From UBA6165 sp044233745 (GTDB taxonomy: Bacteria; Bacteroidota; Bacteroidia; Flavobacteriales_D; Crocinitomicaceae), in the NCBI GenBank assembly GCA_044233745.1, contig JBIIJN010000002.1:65130-129129 (forward strand): DNA of 64,000 nucleotides, read 5' to 3'. The notes below the pieces were generated by a model that did not search any database, was not told the DNA's origin, and saw only the letters and a list, made by a program, of their open reading frames with translations. Position 1 is the stretch's first letter; each line of letters opens with the position of its first letter. This document shows positions 23,618-31,345 of this stretch, in pieces. A program made the position numbers and the translations under genes.

Positions 23618-26600
23618 ATGAAAAAAAACAAACTTATTATTGGCGGTATCGCACTTGGAGTTGTAACCATTGGCTCTTTTGCGACTTCCCATTTTTCAAA
23701 AAAAGAAGGTGCGTATGCATTTCAGAAACTTTCGGTTTCCAGTGAATTTCAAAAGCCAGATGGCATGAAGATGTGGTGGGATGCTCACCATATTGATGAA
23801 GAAACAGGTTTGGTTGCTACTACCGAAAAAATTCAACAAGGACATGAGGAAGCACGTTTAATCCGTGCCTCTCAGCCAAGAGTTGATGCTTTTGCTTGGA
23901 CGGAACAAGGTCCAGAAAATTTTGGCGGTAGAACACGTGCTCTTTGTGTTGACAGAACAAATGAGGAGCATGTATATGCAGGTTCTGTTTCAGGTGGTTT
24001 GTTTGAATCATTTAATGGAGGAAACAATTGGCAACCTGTTGCCGATTGGGATGCATTTATGTATATAAGTGCCGTAGTACAAACACAAGATGGAACAATC
24101 TTCGTAGGTACAGGTGAAGGTGCTCCTTTCTCTGAGCCATTCAACGTTGGGGGACGAGGTGTTTATTACAAGAATCCGAATGACCCAAATGATGTTTGGA
24201 CTTTAGTACCAGGCACTGCAAATTTAGATGTAAACGAATTGGCAGCTGCTCCTGTTAATAATAAAGTATTTATAGGGACTACTTCAGGTTTGCGCATGTG
24301 GGACAAAAACGCTGGTGGTAACGCATCATCTGTTAGCATTGGTTCTGGCAGCTGTAATGAGATTGAAATTTCAAGCGATGGTTTGGTGTTGTTGGCTCGT
24401 TTTGGAACCAATCAATCTAGCGGCGGATTTGTTTCTCAAAATGGAGGAGACTCTTGGGAAGCAGTGCATGGTAGCGCTTCTAATGGGAAAATACCTGCAG
24501 GTTCTGGTGGACGTATAGAGTTTACAATATCTAAAGAGCGTGTTAATGGTCAGTATGTGTGTTATGCCAATGGAACAAATTTAACTACGGCTGGTGTTTA
24601 TCGCTCTGCAGATAGTGGAACAACTTGGGTTCAAATTGCTCCGGGTTCTACTGGAAATGATTCGCCTGTAAACTTTTATGGTCTTGGTCAGGGTAACTAC
24701 AATTCAACCAATGCTGTTGACCCTACTAATCCAAACCGTTTGTTGGTGGGTGGATTGGATATCCATGAATGGACATTAGCCACCAATGAACCTGTTACTG
24801 GCGGGTGGGCTCAATTATCGTTGTGGTTTGCTCCAGAATTCTCTCCACTTTATGTGCACGCCGATAATCACAGAATCGTTTTTGATTCAAGTAATAAGAT
24901 GTATATCGGTAATGATGGTGGTGTAAATATTTCTGATAATATTGGCGAGTCTTTTTATCCAGCAAATCGAGGATATTCTACTATACAGTTCTATTCTATT
25001 TCAGTAGATGGAAATGGTCGACTAATTGGTGGTACGCAAGACAATGGAACCTTGTATAATAATCTGCAGAACGCTACACCAAAGGAATTTAGACAACCAA
25101 TTGGCGGCGATGGTTTTGATGCTGCTATCTCATTCTACAATCCAAACATCATGTTTGGTTCATTGTATTACGGAGCTATTCAAAGATCAGGTAATCAGGG
25201 AGTTGGATTTGGAGAGTTTATTCCAAATTACGTGGGGTACGGTCACACCGGTCTTGAAGACGGCGAGGCTTCTGGCGATTTCAGTTTTTTCACAAAATTA
25301 GGTTTAGGTGAGTTCTTTGATGAAAATTCAAAGGATTCAGTTCAGTATTCTCCAACGTTTACTGCAACTGCAGGTACTCTTATTCAGATTCCAAGTTTGG
25401 CAACTGGTAATTTGATACCTCATACATTGGCTTACAACGTTTATTTTGATGATACTGTGTTTTTTGATCCATCTTTGACTGTTGTAGATTTTCAAGTTAA
25501 GGACTTAACCACAGGAACGACATTTCAATTGTATCCTTTGACATGGACAAATGTTACAGCACCTGGTCAGGATCCACAAGTTGGACATACTTTACAAGTA
25601 ACTGCTCCATCAAACTTTACAATCATTGTAGAAACAGTTTCAACATATGAACGTCTGTTTGGTCAGCATCCTGTTACTAATAAGATATTGGATATGGTGA
25701 ACTTTGAATTTATCACCAATGTATCATGGGACACCATTAAAGTAGCTGATCCATACCAATCTATCTTTTTGACTCAAACTACTAAGAATGGTGGTGAACT
25801 TTACATGACGCGTGATGCCTTAAGATTGTCTTCATCTAATGTGAAATGGTCGCAGGTGGTTACAGGAATTGGTTCAATGTCTACAGGTGAAATTGCTTTC
25901 TCTGCTAATCTTGAACATGTATATGTAGGCACATCTACTGGTTTGTGGAGAATTGATGGCATTCGTAATGTTTATTCTACCGAGGCTAATTTCTCTGCAC
26001 AAACAGATTTGCGCTCAGGCTCAGCCCCAGCAATTACTAAGACCTTAATTTATGGTGGAGCAGTGAGTGGTATTTCTGTAAATCCTGCTGACCCAGGCGA
26101 TGTTACAATCACGCGTGCTGGTGTTGGTGGATCTGGAAGAATTTTCCGTTCAACTACTGCTGATGTTGCCACAGGAAATGGTACTTTCCAAGATATTACT
26201 GGAAATTTAACAACCAACATGGTATGCTATGATGTTTTAGTTGATAGAACAGACAGTGATTTACTTTTGGTAGGTACAGATTACGGTGTATGGTTCACAA
26301 ACAATGGTGGAACAACATGGATTTATTCTTCTGAAGGTTTTGGTGAGGTTCCTGTTTACAGAATCGTTCAAAACTGGAGAGAAGGTCATCCTAATACATC
26401 GCGTCCAGGTGAAATCTACATCGGTACTTTTGGTCGCGGTATGTGGGCTTCTGATTCTGTGTTGGATATCGATAATCTTGTTCAGAATAACGCGCCAACC
26501 AATAAGTTTGAAGTTATGGTTTATCCAAACCCGCTTCAAAATGATGGTACGATTCGCTTTAACATGAAAGATAATGCCAATGTGAAAGTTGAGATTTACA

Positions 26601-26755
26601 ACATCTCTGGCCGCTTGGTTCATACACATTCTGAATACATGACTTCAGGCACACAGAATGTTTCTTTCGATGCTTCTAAATTTGATAAAGGTGCCTACAT
26701 CGTGAAAGTTGTAGCTGGAGACGAGGTTTCTAGCGCGAAATTCATAAAGCACTAG
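23618..26755 (+). CDS. T9SS-secreted VPS10/sortilin-like beta-propeller protein
   Basis: The 1045-aa protein starts with a hydrophobic leader (MKKNKLIIGGIALGVVTIGSFATSHF). Propeller blades of the VPS10/BNR type follow, for example VYAGSVSGGLFESFNGGNNWQPV, VFIGTTSGLRMWD, LLVGTDYGVWFTNNGGTTWIYS, with Asp-box-like SxDxGxTW elements. The last 75 residues are a T9SS type A sorting domain: YPNPLQNDGTIRF, VEIYNISGRLV, and a final GAYIVKVVAGDE-xxxxKFIKH. It is therefore exported through the outer membrane by the type IX system and attached to the surface or released. A beta-sandwich insert spans about 560-700. Function is unknown; it is followed by a terminator. Confidence 0.92.
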   Translation: MKKNKLIIGGIALGVVTIGSFATSHFSKKEGAYAFQKLSVSSEFQKPDGMKMWWDAHHIDEETGLVATTEKIQQGHEEARLIRASQPRVDAFAWTEQGPENFGGRTRALCVDRTNEEHVYAGSVSGGLFESFNGGNNWQPVADWDAFMYISAVVQTQDGTIFVGTGEGAPFSEPFNVGGRGVYYKNPNDPNDVWTLVPGTANLDVNELAAAPVNNKVFIGTTSGLRMWDKNAGGNASSVSIGSGSCNEIEISSDGLVLLARFGTNQSSGGFVSQNGGDSWEAVHGSASNGKIPAGSGGRIEFTISKERVNGQYVCYANGTNLTTAGVYRSADSGTTWVQIAPGSTGNDSPVNFYGLGQGNYNSTNAVDPTNPNRLLVGGLDIHEWTLATNEPVTGGWAQLSLWFAPEFSPLYVHADNHRIVFDSSNKMYIGNDGGVNISDNIGESFYPANRGYSTIQFYSISVDGNGRLIGGTQDNGTLYNNLQNATPKEFRQPIGGDGFDAAISFYNPNIMFGSLYYGAIQRSGNQGVGFGEFIPNYVGYGHTGLEDGEASGDFSFFTKLGLGEFFDENSKDSVQYSPTFTATAGTLIQIPSLATGNLIPHTLAYNVYFDDTVFFDPSLTVVDFQVKDLTTGTTFQLYPLTWTNVTAPGQDPQVGHTLQVTAPSNFTIIVETVSTYERLFGQHPVTNKILDMVNFEFITNVSWDTIKVADPYQSIFLTQTTKNGGELYMTRDALRLSSSNVKWSQVVTGIGSMSTGEIAFSANLEHVYVGTSTGLWRIDGIRNVYSTEANFSAQTDLRSGSAPAITKTLIYGGAVSGISVNPADPGDVTITRAGVGGSGRIFRSTTADVATGNGTFQDITGNLTTNMVCYDVLVDRTDSDLLLVGTDYGVWFTNNGGTTWIYSSEGFGEVPVYRIVQNWREGHPNTSRPGEIYIGTFGRGMWASDSVLDIDNLVQNNAPTNKFEVMVYPNPLQNDGTIRFNMKDNANVKVEIYNISGRLVHTHSEYMTSGTQNVSFDASKFDKGAYIVKVVAGDEVSSAKFIKH

Positions 26756-26776
26756 TCTATATCTTTTTAATATTCT

Positions 26777-26807
26777 AAAAGCCTGGGCATATCGCTCAGG
26801 CTTTTTT
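26777..26807 (+). terminator. Intrinsic terminator after the T9SS cargo gene
   Basis: AAAAGCCTG and CAGGCTTTT form a 9-bp stem, extendable by two pairs around CATATCG, followed by a T-run. It lies 21 nt after the stop codon. Confidence 0.85.
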
Positions 26808-26868
26808 CGTTAACTTTCCTTTGTGGGTATTTTGGTGATTTTAGTCTAATTTGCATGGCGTTCACCTG

Positions 26869-26876
26869 TATCTTCG
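26869..26876 (+). promoter_or_regulatory. Candidate -7 element for mpl
   Basis: TATCTTCG, the TAnnTTCG variant, ends 15 nt before ATG 26892. TTTG at 26850-26853 is only 15 nt upstream, shorter than the usual spacing. Confidence 0.4.
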
Positions 26877-26891
26877 TGAAAAATGTAGAAA

Positions 26892-28244
26892 ATGCACGTT
26901 CACTTTATTGCTATTGGAGGTAGCGCCATGCACAACTTGGCAATCGCCCTAAAACGAAAAGGTATTCAGGTTACTGGTTCTGATGATGCCATTTTTGAGC
27001 CATCCAAAACGCGTTTAAAAAACGAGGGTATTTTACCCGAAACAGAAGGCTGGTTTCCAGAACGCATCAATGAATTGACAGACGCCGTAATCATAGGTAT
27101 GCACGCGCGACAAGACAATCCTGAATTGAAACGTGCGCAAGAATTAAACATACCGCTTTTCTCGTATCCCGAATATATCTACGAACAAACCAAGAATCAA
27201 ACACGCGTTGTGATTGGTGGAAGTCATGGAAAAACTACTATTACCAGTATGTTGCTCCATGTTTGTAAAGTTTTGGGCATGAATATCAACTACATGGTTG
27301 GTGCGCAATTGGATGGCTACGACTGTATGGTTCGATTGGATGATGCTGCCGAGTTTGCCATTCTCGAAGGTGATGAATACCTGTCTTCTCCGACTGATTT
27401 GCGACCCAAATTTCATCTGTATCATCCCAATATCGCGTTGATTTCTGGAATAGCGTGGGACCACATCAATGTCTTTCCGACGTTTGAGAATTATGTGGAG
27501 CAGTTCGATATTTTTTGTTCGAAAATCAATGGTGATGGCGCTTTGGTTTACAATGCAGAAGATCTTGAAGTAAAGAAGCTTGGCGAAAAATATGCCGCTT
27601 CAATTCAAAGTATCCCGTATCAAACGCCCAAGTATGAAGTAAAAGAAGAAGGTACGAGCGTGTTTTTCGATGGACAATGGTATCCACTTCAAATTTTTGG
27701 AGCACACAATTTGCAAAATGCTTTTGGCGCCATGCGCTGTGCTGAGCAAATGGGGATCAGCGGTCATGATTTTTTCACAAGTTTGGCCACGTTCACAGGC
27801 GCGTCAAAACGATTGCAATTGATTGGGAAATCTGATACGCGTATTGTTTACAAAGACTTTGCGCATTCGCCGAGCAAGTTGAAAGCCACCGTGAAAGCTG
27901 TTCGCGAGCAATATCCGAATCATCGTTTGAGCGCCTATATGGAAATCCATACCTTCAGCAGTTTGAACAAAGATTTCTTGCCGCAATACCTCGGTTGTAT
28001 GAACGCTGCAGACGATGCCTTGGTATATTTCAATCCCTCGGTCGTGGCCCATAAGCGCCTTGATGAAATTGGTATTGATGATGTGCAAGCCGCTTTTGGC
28101 TCGGGTGTACATGTGGTCAACACCACACAGGACGTTTTGGATAAAATTCAAGCAGAATTGTGCGACAAACAAGTTATTCTCTTCATGACCTCTGGCAATT
28201 TTGATGGGGTGGATTTGGATGAGTTGGGGCAACAATTAGCCTAA
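26892..28244 (+). CDS. mpl: UDP-N-acetylmuramate:L-Ala-gamma-D-Glu-meso-DAP ligase (Mpl) or Mur-ligase paralogue
   Basis: Mur-ligase-family enzyme; Mpl reattaches recycled tripeptide to UDP-MurNAc. The 450-aa protein has the Mpl-type N-terminus MHVHFIAIGGSAMHNLAIALKRKG, the ATP-binding IGGSHGKTTITSML, the metal/ATP residues around EGDEYLSSPTDLRPKFHLY, the conserved His in SGIAWDHINVFP, and a C-terminal domain with KDFAHSPSKLKATV. Mpl (rather than MurC) is favoured by GDEYxSS...KFxxY and the AHSPSK block. It stops 15 nt before the rnpB -7 element. Confidence 0.9.
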   Translation: MHVHFIAIGGSAMHNLAIALKRKGIQVTGSDDAIFEPSKTRLKNEGILPETEGWFPERINELTDAVIIGMHARQDNPELKRAQELNIPLFSYPEYIYEQTKNQTRVVIGGSHGKTTITSMLLHVCKVLGMNINYMVGAQLDGYDCMVRLDDAAEFAILEGDEYLSSPTDLRPKFHLYHPNIALISGIAWDHINVFPTFENYVEQFDIFCSKINGDGALVYNAEDLEVKKLGEKYAASIQSIPYQTPKYEVKEEGTSVFFDGQWYPLQIFGAHNLQNAFGAMRCAEQMGISGHDFFTSLATFTGASKRLQLIGKSDTRIVYKDFAHSPSKLKATVKAVREQYPNHRLSAYMEIHTFSSLNKDFLPQYLGCMNAADDALVYFNPSVVAHKRLDEIGIDDVQAAFGSGVHVVNTTQDVLDKIQAELCDKQVILFMTSGNFDGVDLDELGQQLA

Positions 28245-28258
28245 TCAATAGAAATCCC

Positions 28259-28266
28259 TACCTTTG
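28259..28266 (+). promoter_or_regulatory. -7 element of rnpB (TACCTTTG)
   Basis: A perfect TAnnTTTG ends 4 nt before GCAGAC at 28271, the 5' strand of the RNase P P1 helix. The RNA 5' end is expected at or next to that base, so this site calibrates element-to-start spacing for the window. Confidence 0.7.
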
Positions 28267-28270
28267 CCCC

Positions 28271-28664
28271 GCAGACTACTTCATCGCTGTTTCGTTTCGC
28301 AAGATATGAAATGGAGGAAAGTCCGGACAGCACAGGGCAGCGTACTTCCTAACGGGAAGGTGTTTTGCTTCGGCAAAGCAACAGAAAGTGCCGCAGAAAG
28401 GAAAACCGCCTCTATTTCGGTAGGGGTAAGGGTGAAAAGGTGGGGTAAGAGCCCACCGCTCAAGCAGTGATGTTTGGGGCAAGGTAAACCTTACGCGCTG
28501 AAAGACCATGTAAACCGAATCGTCAACCTCGGTTGGCTAAGGGTTGCTCGCCCGATTTCGGAGGGTAGGTCGCTAGAGCTTGTTGGTGACAGCAAGTCGA
28601 GATAAATGATGAAGAGGCGCTGGTTTTTAATCGGCGTTTTACAGAATCCGGCTTATTGGTCTGC
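28271..28664 (+). ncRNA. rnpB: RNase P RNA (bacterial type A)
   Basis: Catalytic RNA of RNase P, which removes tRNA 5' leaders. The universal core is clear: GAGGAAAGTCCGGAC after the first helices, ACAGAAAGTGCCG, GGGTAAGAGCCCACCG, an AGATAAATGATGA block and the terminal ACAGAATCCGGCTTAT. The ends are set by P1: GCAGAC at 28271-28276 pairs with GTCTGC at 28659-28664. The length of about 394 nt is normal. It is flanked by its own -7 element and by T-rich sequence plus a strong hairpin. Reading frames across it are artefacts. Confidence 0.97.
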
Positions 28665-28684
28665 ATTTTTTTATTTTTCGGCAC

Positions 28685-28715
28685 AAAAAAAGCGCTCTAT
28701 TGAAGCGCTTTTTTT
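28685..28715. terminator. Bidirectional intrinsic terminator between rnpB and the small membrane protein gene
   Basis: AAAAAAAGCGCT and AGCGCTTTTTTT form a perfect 12-bp stem around CTATTGA, with A-run and T-run giving termination on both strands. It serves rnpB from the left and the minus-strand 48-codon gene from the right. Confidence 0.9.
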
Positions 28716-28732
28716 ATGATTATCGGTTAATT

Positions 28733-28879
28733 CTATCCCCAAATCAGGATTGAAGCCAAAGTACCAATTACAAATAAGGTATAAATTGTGCCCAATGCAA
28801 TTGTTGAACTATCAAAGTATGTTCCGTGATCTTCAACATGTCCGTGATCGTGATCGTGTTCGTCGTGATGTGCTCCCAT
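28733..28879 (-). CDS. Small His-rich single-pass membrane protein (48 aa)
   Basis: This short frame starts at ATG 28879 and ends at TAG 28733. The first 20 residues (MGAHHDEHDHDHGHVEDHGT) contain seven His and many Asp/Glu. Residues about 26-47 (TIALGTIYTLFVIGTLASIL) form one hydrophobic helix. A perfect -7 element (TAACTTTG) lies 17 nt upstream and a bidirectional terminator 18 nt downstream, so the gene has its own transcription signals. I do not recognise the family. A metal-binding head or an accessory subunit of a membrane complex are guesses from composition. Confidence 0.7.
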   Translation of the reverse strand: MGAHHDEHDHDHGHVEDHGTYFDSSTIALGTIYTLFVIGTLASILIWG

Positions 28880-28896
28880 GGTAATTAATTTTTTGA

Positions 28897-28904
28897 CAAA
28901 GTTA
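28897..28904 (-). promoter_or_regulatory. -7 element for the 48-aa membrane protein
   Basis: Minus-strand TAACTTTG matches TAnnTTTG exactly and ends 17 nt before the start codon. Confidence 0.5.
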
Positions 28905-28955
28905 ATCGGATATGATATACGCCCGAATGTGAATTGGATTTTTTTGTTGGAACGC

Positions 28956-28999
28956 GATTTTATTTAGGCACGCGATGCATCTCGTGCCTAAATAAAATC
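28956..28999. repeat. 44-nt near-perfect palindrome
   Basis: GATTTTATTTAGGCACG (28956-28972) is the exact reverse complement of CGTGCCTAAATAAAATC (28983-28999). Between them lies the self-complementary GATGCATC flanked by a single C/T mismatch, so the whole forms one long hairpin or cruciform. It lies between two minus-strand genes and has no T-run on either side, so it does not look like a simple terminator. Confidence 0.85.
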
Positions 29000-29016
29000 C
29001 TGCAGCATATTTTAAT

Positions 29017-29164
29017 AACAGCTGCCAACCGCTAACTTTGTATAAGTGCTTATCGGTTGTTTTTTTTGAAATTCCAAACACAAAATACGGTGTTCTGTTC
29101 TTTTGGCTTTCTGGCTAAACTTTGACAAAGTAGCCAACCGTCAACAGCTAATCGCCAACAGCCC
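29017..29164. repeat. Intergenic AGCCAAC/AGCTAAC-type short repeats
   Basis: Units of about 7 nt (CAGCTGCCAACCGCTAAC at 29019-29036; TAGCCAACCGTCAACAGCTAATCGCCAACAGCC from 29131) run up to the stop of the helicase gene. The exact 13-mer ACTTTGACAAAGT lies at 29119-29131. The same unit type occurs at 63851-63886. Confidence 0.6.
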
Positions 29165-30474
29165 TAATACGCTACATCTATCTTCAACTTTTGACCCTTT
29201 ACTTTAGCGCTGCGCAGTTTATTCAGCAGTGATTTTACGTCTTTTGATTTTACGGAAGCATAAGAGGTGTAATCCAAAACAGCAATCACACCAACTTCTT
29301 CTTTGGTCAATTCGCCTTGTTTGCACAAGAAGCCGAAGAGGTCTATCTTGTTGATTTTGTTCTTTTTACCGCCACTGAAATACAAGGTTGTCCAGCCAGG
29401 ATGCACGTATTTGTGGTGTGTTTCAATTTCAAAATTTTGGGTGGATGGCACTTCGAATTTCGCTCTTTTGATGTCTTCCAAGAAAAGATAAGCGCTCCCG
29501 TTTTCTGTCATGCGACCGGTGCGACCATTTCTGTGGATAAAAGCATCCAATTTATCGGGTAAATTGGCGTGAATGATGTGTTTTACTTCAGGAATGTCCA
29601 AACCTCTAGAACCAATGTCTGTACAGACCAAAATGGGGGAAGTGTTGTTTCTGAATTTGATCAATGCCCGCTCGCGTTCGTCTTGCTCCAATCCGCCATG
29701 ATAAGCTGCAACGGCCATGTTTTGTTCTTTGAGGAACGCCGAAATGTCCTCTACATCTTCTCTGAAATTGCAGAAAATGATAATGCGCTCTTGGTGAAAT
29801 TGCGACGCCAAATGTTTGAAAGTATCCAATTTATCGCCAATGGTTTTTATTCCATATAGTGTTATGTCTGGCTGATCGTCTTGTTGGGTGCGGTCAATGA
29901 AAATTGGATTAGACAACGGAATGAAATCAGGGAATTGATGCATTTTTGTTGCCGATCCGAAAATGAGTTTATTCAGATTACCCATTTCTTTGAAAATCGC
30001 GGAAATTTCCTCCTGAAATCCCATTTCAAGACATTTGTCGAATTCATCCACAATGAAAAATTGCACGCCATTGAGGTTCAAATGCTCTCTTTCAATATGA
30101 TCTACCAAACGTCCTGGCGTACCAACAACAACAGCTGGATTTGATGCCAAGTTGTTCTTTTCAGATTGCAGCGAATGTCCACCATAACAAGCCGTGATGC
30201 CAAATTCAGTTTTCAAAGATTTGAATACACTTTCAATTTGCGTGGCCAATTCCCGCGTGGGCGAAAGAATCAGTGCTCGAACACCATCTGTTGCCGATTC
30301 ACTTCTCAAAAGTTCGACCAAAGGCAGTAAAAAAGCCAAAGTTTTGCCTGTTCCCGTTGGAGCATAAAGTATGGTTTCGCGGTAATTTTTAAATTGTGCT
30401 AATGCTTCTTCTTGAATTGGGGTTAAAACGGTGATGCCCAATGGCGCCACAAGTTGTTCGATTTCTTTTCGCAT
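29164..30474 (-). CDS. DEAD-box RNA helicase with DbpA-type RNA-binding domain
   Basis: ATP-dependent RNA helicase, probably for 23S rRNA/50S maturation as in DbpA. The 436-aa protein has the Q-motif region (LGITVLTPIQEEAL), Walker A APTGTGKT, PTRELA, VGTPGRL, DEFD in place of DEAD, GSATK in place of SAT, ARGLD-equivalent GSRGLDIP and HRNGRTGRM. A C-terminal domain (about 365-436) matches the DbpA RNA-binding fold (KKNKINKIDLFGFLC). I start it at MRKEIEQLV (30474), because the -7 element TACCTTTG lies at 30479-30486, inside the longer frame, leaving only 4 nt between element and ATG. Confidence 0.9.
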   Translation of the reverse strand: MRKEIEQLVAPLGITVLTPIQEEALAQFKNYRETILYAPTGTGKTLAFLLPLVELLRSESATDGVRALILSPTRELATQIESVFKSLKTEFGITACYGGHSLQSEKNNLASNPAVVVGTPGRLVDHIEREHLNLNGVQFFIVDEFDKCLEMGFQEEISAIFKEMGNLNKLIFGSATKMHQFPDFIPLSNPIFIDRTQQDDQPDITLYGIKTIGDKLDTFKHLASQFHQERIIIFCNFREDVEDISAFLKEQNMAVAAYHGGLEQDERERALIKFRNNTSPILVCTDIGSRGLDIPEVKHIIHANLPDKLDAFIHRNGRTGRMTENGSAYLFLEDIKRAKFEVPSTQNFEIETHHKYVHPGWTTLYFSGGKKNKINKIDLFGFLCKQGELTKEEVGVIAVLDYTSYASVKSKDVKSLLNKLRSAKVKGQKLKIDVAY

Positions 30475-30478
30475 GGTG

Positions 30479-30486
30479 CAAAGGTA
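30479..30486 (-). promoter_or_regulatory. -7 element 4 nt from the helicase start codon
   Basis: On the minus strand TACCTTTG is followed by CACC and ATG 30474. The identical octamer precedes rnpB with the same 4-nt gap to the RNA 5' end, so the mRNA is predicted to start at or beside the ATG. Confidence 0.55.
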
Positions 30487-30514
30487 GTTTGAATTCATGG
30501 ATGAAATAAATATT

Positions 30515-30522
30515 TACCTTCG
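30515..30522 (+). promoter_or_regulatory. -7 element 4 nt from the DUF2797 start codon
   Basis: TACCTTCG is followed by CTCC and ATG 30527. It is divergent from the helicase promoter; only 28 nt separate the two octamers. Confidence 0.5.
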
Positions 30523-30526
30523 CTCC

Positions 30527-31345
30527 ATGACTTTCGAAGGATTCTTAAAAAAAATGCCCGTTGCTTTAAATGGCGATACGATTCAATACAAATTAGCAGA
30601 AACGATTGCCAATCAATGGGTTGGAAAAACGATTCAGTTGAGTTTTTTGCAAGAAATTCGTTGTGTGAAATGCAGCGCTTCCATCAAAAAGACCTACAAC
30701 GATGGCTATTGTTTTCCGTGTTTCGATTCAAGTCCGGAGAATTCGCCTTGTGTGATTCGTCCAGAATTGTGTCGTGGACATTTGGGAGAGGGGAGAGATG
30801 TGCAATGGGAACAAGAAAATCACAATCAGGCGCATGTGGTGTATTTGGCACAAACGGATACCGTGAAAGTGGGCGTGACCCGCAAGTCGAATTTGGTGAA
30901 TCGCTGGATTGATCAAGGCGCACACAAAGCGGTCATTTTTGCGGAAACACCGAATCGCTACGAAGCTGGACGCATTGAAGTGGCTATGAAAGATTTTTTC
31001 ACCGACAAAACCAATTGGCGCAAGATGCTCACCAACGATTGCAATGAAGAAATCGACTTATTGGAAGAAAAATGGCGTTTGGAAAATGCGCTCCCACAAG
31101 ATTTGGGTGTCTTCTTTTCTGAGAATGATGAACTGCAAATTTTGAACTATCCTGTGCTCAAATATCCGCTCAAAGTGCAAAGCATGCAATTGGAAAAAGT
31201 CCCTTTGCTCACCAAAAAACTCATGGGCATCCGCGGACAATATTTCATCTTTGAGGATGGCAGTGTGTTGAATATCCGCAAACATTCGGGGTATAAAGTG
31301 CGGATTGAAGAGGTAGAAGTAGATGGGCAGTTGGGGTTGTTTTAG
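30527..31345 (+). CDS. DUF2797 protein with Cys-rich zinc-binding region
   Basis: The 272-aa protein starts at MTFEGFLKKMP (the frame is open from ATG 30497, but the -7 element lies inside that extension). A zinc-ribbon-like Cys cluster appears near 45-85 (CVKCSASIKK, GYCFPCF, and two later Cys). A central block, HVVYLAQTDTVKVGVTRKSNLVNRWIDQGA, resembles a GIY-YIG fold start. These features match DUF2797, whose role is unknown. Its 3' end overlaps the convergent pyrG stop (31342-31345). Confidence 0.85.
   Translation: MTFEGFLKKMPVALNGDTIQYKLAETIANQWVGKTIQLSFLQEIRCVKCSASIKKTYNDGYCFPCFDSSPENSPCVIRPELCRGHLGEGRDVQWEQENHNQAHVVYLAQTDTVKVGVTRKSNLVNRWIDQGAHKAVIFAETPNRYEAGRIEVAMKDFFTDKTNWRKMLTNDCNEEIDLLEEKWRLENALPQDLGVFFSENDELQILNYPVLKYPLKVQSMQLEKVPLLTKKLMGIRGQYFIFEDGSVLNIRKHSGYKVRIEEVEVDGQLGLF

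Noticed and set aside
28264..28509. Open frames on both strands of about 60-77 codons
   Set aside because: They lie inside the RNase P RNA gene, whose conserved core and P1 pairing explain the sequence.
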